Assembly (NCBI RefSeq): GCF_963576675.1
Contig: NC_088912.1
Coordinates: 59,528,895 to 59,592,894, forward strand
DNA length: 64,000 bases
Reading direction: 5' to 3'
Origin: Euphorbia lathyris
Taxonomy: Eukaryota; Streptophyta; Magnoliopsida; Malpighiales; Euphorbiaceae
Position 1 is the first letter of the stretch, and every line of letters starts with the position of its first letter. The notes under the pieces are model-generated. The model was not told the DNA's origin. It ran no database searches and worked only from the letters and a program-made list of their open reading frames with translations. The position numbers and the translations under genes were made by a program. This document shows positions 58,438 to 64,000 of this stretch, in pieces.

Positions 58438-59859
58438 ATGCATACCCGATCTCGGAGTGATCCTCTTATTCCTATTGATCTCGAAATTGAACGTACTCTC
58501 TGTAGGATTCGAAAAGAGAATATGGCAAACCCCAACGCTGAGGTCAACCAACCCGAAGGAAACCAAAGGCCACACATGAACAACATTCACGGGGGCAACG
58601 ACACACGTTCGATGATGGAGATCCTTGCTCCGCACTGTCCCCAAAACCGTAACGGAATTGTCGCCCCCACGATACCGGCCAACACATACGAGATAAAGAC
58701 CGGCATGATCCAGCTGATACAACAATGCGGTCAATTCGGAGGGGAACTCCACGAGAACCCTAACGAACATCTCGATAAATTCCTTATGTGTGCTGACACC
58801 TCTCGGCAAAATGGTGTTCCCGTTGAGGCTGTTAGACTAAAGCTGTTTCCTTTTTCTTTGACAGGGCAAGCGTTGGAATGGCTACACTCTTTGGAGGCGG
58901 GATCCATCACGTCATGGGAGGAGCTCGAGAAGGATTTCCTTTCCTACTATTTTCCACCGTCCAAAACAGTCAAGTTACGGACCGATATCACGTCCTTTAG
59001 GCAGTTGGAATGCGAGGCCCTTCATGCAGCTTGGGCTAGGTTCCGGAAGTTACTCCGAAACTGCCCCCACCATGACATCCCGAAGCACGACTTGGTAAGC
59101 ACTTTTTACCACGGGTTAACCCCCACTAACCGTGTGACTGTTGATTCCGCTGCAGGTGGGGATCTATTTCGGAAGTCAGCTAGTGAGGCCTACGAGCTCA
59201 TTCATGAGCTCGCAAGGAAAAGTGTGCAATGGCAAGAGGATCGGCTTGCCGGCCCGTCGCGACACCAAATGTTCGCTGTGGAGAAAGAGGCTCCGAAAAG
59301 CTCCATAGCAGAAATGCATAAGAAACTTGACTCATTAATTGCCCAGCTAAGCCTCAATAAAAGTGCACAGGTCCTGATGTGCAATCACTGTGGTGGAGAC
59401 CACGACGGACTCAACTGCCAAGCCGGTAGCCCTTTCGCCGGCGACATCGAGAGTGTAAGTTACGTAGGAGGAAATCCAAGGTATAATCCTAGTCCGAACT
59501 CCTATCACCACCACAGTAATAATAACAGCGGTTGGCGGCCTCGGTACCAACACCCAAACTTGTCATATGGCAATAATAATAACGTGTTGAGGCCCTCATC
59601 CGGCTTTGAGCAAGAATATTGGGAAAACGGGCTCGGGCAATCACAAGCCGCGCCCGGTAATCGGAACGCTCCACCTTCCAATAATGTACACGACCAATCG
59701 GTCACGTTTTTGTTGAAGGATATATTAACCCGTCTTTCCGATAGCGAGGTGTTTTGCAGGGATCTTAGCCGCCAAGTAGCCCATCTGAACCGTCAACAAC
59801 AAGAAAGACCACTAGGCACCCTACCGGCGAACACCGAACAAAATCCGGACAGGCGATAA
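58438..59859 (+). CDS. Athila-3 gag, intact
   Basis: An uninterrupted 473-residue ORF starting MHTRSRSDPLIPIDLEIE. It keeps the gag blocks of Athila-1 (MIQLIQQ, FPFSLTGQALEWLHS, FLSYYFPPSKT, ARFRKLLRNCPHHD, TVDSAAGGDLF) and the Trp (SVQWQEDR) that is a stop in Athila-1. The knuckle CNHCGGDHDGLNC near 59380-59420 is C-x2-C-x3-H-x4-C, one residue shorter than the standard CCHC spacing. The ORF ends EQNPDRR. Right after, a shifted AITLMSNGG matches the AITLRSG of Athila-1, so a small deletion created this stop. It could still make a structural Gag protein. Confidence 0.9.
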   Translation: MHTRSRSDPLIPIDLEIERTLCRIRKENMANPNAEVNQPEGNQRPHMNNIHGGNDTRSMMEILAPHCPQNRNGIVAPTIPANTYEIKTGMIQLIQQCGQFGGELHENPNEHLDKFLMCADTSRQNGVPVEAVRLKLFPFSLTGQALEWLHSLEAGSITSWEELEKDFLSYYFPPSKTVKLRTDITSFRQLECEALHAAWARFRKLLRNCPHHDIPKHDLVSTFYHGLTPTNRVTVDSAAGGDLFRKSASEAYELIHELARKSVQWQEDRLAGPSRHQMFAVEKEAPKSSIAEMHKKLDSLIAQLSLNKSAQVLMCNHCGGDHDGLNCQAGSPFAGDIESVSYVGGNPRYNPSPNSYHHHSNNNSGWRPRYQHPNLSYGNNNNVLRPSSGFEQEYWENGLGQSQAAPGNRNAPPSNNVHDQSVTFLLKDILTRLSDSEVFCRDLSRQVAHLNRQQQERPLGTLPANTEQNPDRR

Positions 59860-60208
59860 CGCTCATGAGTAATGGAGGTTCGGACCCGTCAAGTTCCAAC
59901 TCGGGCAACTTACATTGAGCCGCCGCGCGAGAAAGTCGAGCTACTTCGACTCTAAACGTAGCATCGGTTTGAATTTCTCAAACCCTTTGTTTATATGTAT
60001 TATAAACTCATTTTTATTTCTTTTCTCTTTTATTTATTTTCCCCCCTTTTTGAATTGTTGTTATTTTATTTTCATTTCTATCTTTTGCTTTACTTCTCAT
60101 CTTTCATGCTCTTCATTTTTATTTTATTTTATTTTATCCTATTTTCTTTTATTTTCATAAAATCAAAAGAAAAACAAATCCCATATAAATCCAAAAAAAA
60201 ATTATGAC
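59860..60208 (+). other. Athila-3 pol-deletion junction and T-rich spacer
   Basis: At about 59925-59935 gag-end sequence joins directly to AAAGTCGAGCTACT, which in Athila-1 lies just beyond the integrase stop. Protease, RT, RNase H and integrase are therefore all deleted. A T-rich tract follows (60000-60160). Confidence 0.85.
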
Positions 60209-60910
60209 ACGCGGGACGTATACACCTGTACGTCCCGCGTATCTGCGTGTCTGACCCTAATTCTAATAAAAAGACACGGTACGCGGGGCGCCCCTCCTAT
60301 CGCGCCCCGCGTACACTTTAATTTTTGACACTCTTAAATAAACGCCACGTGGGAAGACACGCGGGACGTGCCCCAGGGCACGCCTCGTGTATCTTCGGGA
60401 GTTGTGAATCACAACTCCTCATGGCAACTCTCCCTCTCTCAAACTTCCCATCACTCCTCTTCCCTGTACACCTTTTCCACTTCCACACTCCACCTCCTCT
60501 TCCATCCAATCAATTTCCATCTTTTCAACTTCCCTCCACAATAAATTTTGCATTAACTACCCCCTTAATTACAAATTAATAACACATAAAAATTAAAAAG
60601 AGTTAGTAAATAAACATAAAAATCATAAAATCAATTAAAAACTCATTAAAAACTCATAAATCAAAAAAATAAAAATAAAAAAAATCAGAAAACTGCTAAA
60701 ACCGAAAAAAATTCTTCATTTTCTGTCTTCTACGCGGGGCGTAACCCTATATACGCCCCGCGTCCTCGCCCTTTTTTCACCAAAAAGGGGCAGGAGGTGC
60801 GATACGCGAGGCGTGCCCCCTTTCACGCCCCGCGTATCGCACCATTCTTACGCAAAATAAAGCCCGGAGGAGGGATACGTGTGGCGTGGCCCCTTCATGC
60901 CCCGCGTACC
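60209..60910. repeat. Six GC-rich hairpins upstream of the Athila-3 accessory gene
   Basis: Hairpins at 60209-60240 (perfect arms ACGCGGGACGTA/TACGTCCCGCGT), 60279-60314 (perfect 13-bp arms), 60357-60390, 60732-60763 (perfect arms ACGCGGGGCGTA), 60799-60840 (17-bp arms, one mismatch) and about 60874-60910. Loops are about 8-12 bp. The flanking sequence is AT-rich or plain spacer. Confidence 0.93.
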
Positions 60911-60953
60911 CCTCTGGGAATCCGAGCTTTGCTTGGATTCCCCACTCTTCCCC

Positions 60954-60960
60954 TATATAA
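60954..60960 (+). promoter_or_regulatory. TATA box of the Athila-3 accessory gene
   Basis: TATATAA about 90 bp before the ATG at 61048, followed by a CT-rich leader (CCCCCTTCTTCCCTCC) and an ACCACCATGG start context, which is close to ideal. It sits directly downstream of the hairpin cluster. Confidence 0.7.
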
Positions 60961-61047
60961 ACTCCCCCTTCTTCCCTCCTTCTTCATCACAACCCTCATA
61001 CACTCTCCCATTCCTCTTCTACTCTTCATCTATCTTCCATTACCACC

Positions 61048-62241
61048 ATGGTTAGGCGAAAGCAAACCGCCGACATGTGCCCCCCACGGTCCACTCGGGC
61101 CCGATCCTCCCGTTCCGCACAAAACGAACAATCACCTCCACCTCTCGAACGGGAGGAAACTCCACCACTCACCCGCCAATACCGGGCTCCTTTTCATCTC
61201 CTAACCGAGGAGGAGGCCCAAAGGTACGAAGATCTTTGTGCCGCCACTATCAAGGAGCTTCCCTATATCTAACGTAGCGTGCTTGATCAATATGATCTAG
61301 GCATTCTCTTCGAAGCTCGCCTCCGTGCCCTCGGTTGGTACGACCTCTATTCTACGCATCGGCGGGTGTACTCGTCACTAGTGGTGGAGTTCTACACCAC
61401 CCTCACCTCCAACAACGTCCCCGGAGCCGCCCTCTTCAACTTCCGCCTCCACAACCGCCCCTTCTCCATTGACACTCAATGGCTCCAACACCATTTCACT
61501 TACCAAGCGGAGGGGGGCATATCCCGTTGGCCCGACGGTCTTGCCGCTCATGAGTATTGGACCTCCATCACCGGGTTCGAGGACTATGATATCTCCAACC
61601 TCCGCCCATCTCTCATCCGCAACCCTATCCTCCAACTTCTCCACCGCTTCATCTCATTTTACTTCTCGGGGAAGTCCGAGTCCACTAAGGTCAACAAGCA
61701 CGAACTGTTGGCCCTCTACTGTTGTGCCAATGGGCTCACTTATGACCTCGCCTATCATGTGGCTGCTCACCTCCACTCCACGCCCATCCGGAAGCGGGCC
61801 AAGCTCGGGTTTGGCCACCTCGTCACCATCTTCGTCCTCACCGCTCTCGGTGAAGCTGCCCTTGATCGCCTCCCGAGCCTTTTGCCTCGGCCCGTGGAGA
61901 AGAACGCCTTTAAGTCTCTTAAGCATTCGACCTCCTGCCCGGGTGAGACTTCGGGGGCGGCCCACTCCAATGCGGAAGGTGACTCGGACTCGAGCATGGG
62001 TCTCAATTTTAGTCCTCCACCCCTCCACGACTTCAACTCTCTCTATGCTCAGTTGGATATTTTGGAGGATAACCAACGTCGTGATCGGGCCCATTTCGAC
62101 TCCCGCTTCGACGCCCTAGATGCTCGCTTCGATGCCTCCGAGGCTCAAAGGCAAGCAGATAGGGCTAGCTTTAACGCATTCACCAACGCCTTCTACACCC
62201 ACTTCAACATCCACGGAAACCCTCCTCCACCACAACCATAG
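61048..62241 (+). pseudogene. Athila-3 accessory ORF, one stop
   Basis: A frame of 397 codons from MVRRKQTADMC, open except for one TAA (61270-61272). Motifs run in the same order as in Athila-2: LGWYDLYSTHRRVYSSLVVEFYTTL (parts), FNFRLHNRPFS, YWTSITGFEDYD, FYFSGKSESTKVNKHELLALYCC, then KRAKLGFGHL and a coiled-coil-like tail with a repeated RFDA unit (DSRFDALDARFDASEAQ). A downstream in-frame ATG at 61279 would still give 320 residues with most of the globular domain. It is more GC-rich than its surroundings. Function unknown. Confidence 0.8.
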
Positions 62242-62429
62242 TCCCTTTTTTCTTTATTTTTGTATTTTCTTTCTTCGCGTTTGTTTTAGTTTGTGTTGTT
62301 AGTTGTTTTCTTTATCTTCTTGTTTCTTGTAATTCCCTTTTATTTTAATATATTTTTAACTTTCCGTATGTTTCGTGTTTCGTCGGTTTATTTTCATAGT
62401 TGTTTATTTTTGCAATTTCAATAAAACTC

Positions 62430-62608
62430 ACGCAGGGCGTACCCCCTTGTACGCCCCGCGTGCCCCTTATTTTCTTGCACAAAGTAATCAGAAACTCAAA
62501 CACGTGGGGCGCCCCACTTCCTGCGCCCCGCGTATTTGAGTCTCTGCCCAAAAACAACATAAAACGCACCGTCTACGCGAGGCGCCCCCTTGGGCACGCC
62601 TCGCGTAG
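62430..62608. repeat. Three GC-rich hairpins downstream of the Athila-3 accessory gene
   Basis: Near 62430-62461, 62495-62540 (CTCAAACACGTGGGGCGC arm, 18 bp with two mismatches) and 62573-62608 (CTACGCGAGGCG paired with CGCCTCGCGTAG, perfect). Together with 60209-60910 they bracket the accessory gene. Confidence 0.92.
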
Positions 62609-62649
62609 CATCTGACCCCCAAGGGTCTCACTTTTAATTCACCATTTGC

Positions 62650-64000
62650 TTTTGTTTTTGTTTTTCTTTTCTTTTGCGACGTCCTTGGAATAGACGTCAT
62701 TTTAGTAACGCGGAGGGCCGTGCAACCCCGCACTTTCAGTTTGTTTTGCACTAACAAAAACAAAAATAAAAAATCAAACAAACATAAAAATAATTAAACT
62801 AATTTATCAATTCGTAAAAAATTTCCCGACACACTAACCTCCCTTGCAACTAATCTAAATGTTCAGTTATTTGTCCTTAAATGTAAATACCGTCGGAGCA
62901 CAAAGGATCGGTTTTAATAAGAAATTTTAGTCTTAATTTTGAAGTTGTAGAATTTATGTAAAGACTAGGTGATACTAAACAAAAAGCATTGAGTCCTAAC
63001 CCACATGTCATATCCATAATGAAACTTAAAAAGGCAATAAAGACGGGATGTTTGAAAATTTAGCGACAATTCGATAGTACACAATTTAAACCCGAATTTT
63101 TGTGAGGTATTTTTGAGCCTAAAGGAGTTCGTACAAGAACTCTATTTCTTTCACAATTCTTCGAGAGATTTGACTTCACTCGAGTCATAGAATTTGCATC
63201 TAATACCGGGTTAAGTACACCTATTTTGGTTAAAATGGCAATAGATGATAAAACGAACCCACTTAGTCTAATTCTTTTCTTAATTTATTTTTCTCGTTTT
63301 TATCAACCTCTAGGAAACCCTCTCGAACCTACTAACCGACTTTTCTTGTCAACACCCTTTTAACAATTAACCCTCTTTTTCCTCTTGTTTAAATACCAAC
63401 GAAATCAATTTGCACCCGAAATAAGTCAAGGCCTTACTAAGTAAACACCTTAAACCCTCGAAATCGTTTTGTGCCGCTCTCAAAACAAAAAGAAAAGAAA
63501 AATACAATAAAGAGAAAAAGGCATTCTCAAGCTCCACCCGAGCAATTTCGAGTATATCTTATGAACTCGCTAAGGCCAAAATAAAAATACTGTGCGATCA
63601 CCAAAATGGTATTTAAACTCGAGTTTCCAAAAATTAACCACTAAAAAGCCACCCACATTACAACCCCCCTCCGGGTTCATTTTTAATATTGTCTAAACCA
63701 TAACTTAGGAGGAAAAACCGGGATGAAAATGCAAACTCAAAAGTGATCTTGGGTAAGTGCAAAGAAGATTGCTAAAACACCGACCCACCAAAGTTTGAGC
63801 GTAAGAGTGAAATCCCTTGGTGAGGTACTATCAGGTTCTCAAAAGATAATCAACCCCCGTTATTATTGCCTATTAATTTTAATTATGGAGGTTTCAAACA
63901 AGTTTTGGTCGCTTGATTGTTTGCGTAGGTACTCGCCGAAAACTTTGCATAAAACTTTAACTTTGAAATCACGCACTTGGTAAAACCAACCGTCGGTTTG
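62650..64000 (+). other. Athila-3 3' noncoding region, cut by the window end
   Basis: Matches the inverted 29340-30700 of Athila-1 throughout, for example the block around AACCCCGCACTT near 62725 and the ACCGACCCACC block near 63780. No gene is supported. The polypurine tract and 3' LTR should follow just outside the window. Confidence 0.8.

Larger units (their letters stand above)
58206..64000 (+). mobile_element. Athila-3: partial, gag and accessory gene without pol
   Basis: The last ~73 bp of a 5' LTR (58206-58278, homologous to the Athila-1 LTR end) is followed by primer site, gag, a pol deletion, hairpins, accessory ORF, more hairpins and a 3' noncoding region. The 3' region matches Athila-1 up to about 75 bp short of its polypurine tract, where the window ends. 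The missing 5' part of the LTR is not found on the far side of the Copia element. Confidence 0.9.

Noticed and set aside
59915..60207. Phe-rich hydrophobic ORFs
   Set aside because: Translation of a T-rich spacer after the pol deletion.
1..64000. tRNA, rRNA or other small RNA genes
   Set aside because: None recognised; the tRNA-like stretches are primer-binding sites of retroelements.

Overview
The window is nuclear DNA from a flowering plant, very probably a eudicot. It has spliced genes with GT-AG introns, plant-only families (ERF-VII factor, plant mobile domain, FAR1-type MULE transposase) and deeply nested plant transposons. The species cannot be told from the sequence. Only one gene looks intact and host-like: a five-exon glycerophosphodiester phosphodiesterase gene (13417-15063, minus). 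All else is transposon, transposon-carried gene, or low-complexity spacer.

Layout. (1) 1172-13012: an RTE-type LINE bounded by a 17-bp target-site duplication (TSD). It is split by two solo LTRs (1715-3557 and 3762-10483). The second solo LTR is itself split by a 4.7-kb CACTA transposon (4073-8772) carrying a broken, intron-containing ubiquitin-conjugating (E2) gene fragment. Every boundary is fixed by a TSD. (2) 13417-15063: the GDPD gene. (3) 15555-17123: an element with ~258-bp terminal inverted repeats enclosing an ERF-VII transcription factor gene with a stop at codon 25. (4) 17383-26243: a MULE with two convergent genes, a plant-mobile-domain gene on plus and a transposase-SWIM-OTU gene on minus. 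The first intron of each holds an array of GC-rich hairpins. The transposase is interrupted by an Athila-type gag-protease-RT fragment. (5) 26432-58205: a SIRE-like Copia retrotransposon. Its 5' LTR is split by a near-complete Athila element on minus (Athila-1, 27457-38572), its gag by a second Athila (Athila-2, 39752-48675), and its 3' LTR by a 1.07-kb PIF/Harbinger-like element (56986-58055). (6) 58206-64000: a third Athila (Athila-3), 5'-truncated and running off the window about 75 bp before its expected 3' LTR.

How the parts relate. Athila-1 has gag-protease-RT-RNase H-integrase but no accessory gene. Athila-2 and Athila-3 have gag plus an accessory gene but no pol. The SIRE element carries what looks like a related accessory gene after pol. 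In SIRE and Athila-3 that gene is preceded by its own TATA box and pyrimidine-rich leader; in Athila-2 it is preceded by an apparent 5'-UTR intron.

The most striking unexplained structure is a set of GC-rich hairpin arrays inside otherwise AT-rich transposons, with a different core in each family: ACGCGGGGCGT in Athila-1/3, GGCGGGTCC in the MULE, and CAGCTCGCCGAGCTG in Athila-2. Several arms have changed in a compensated way, so pairing is kept while sequence drifts.
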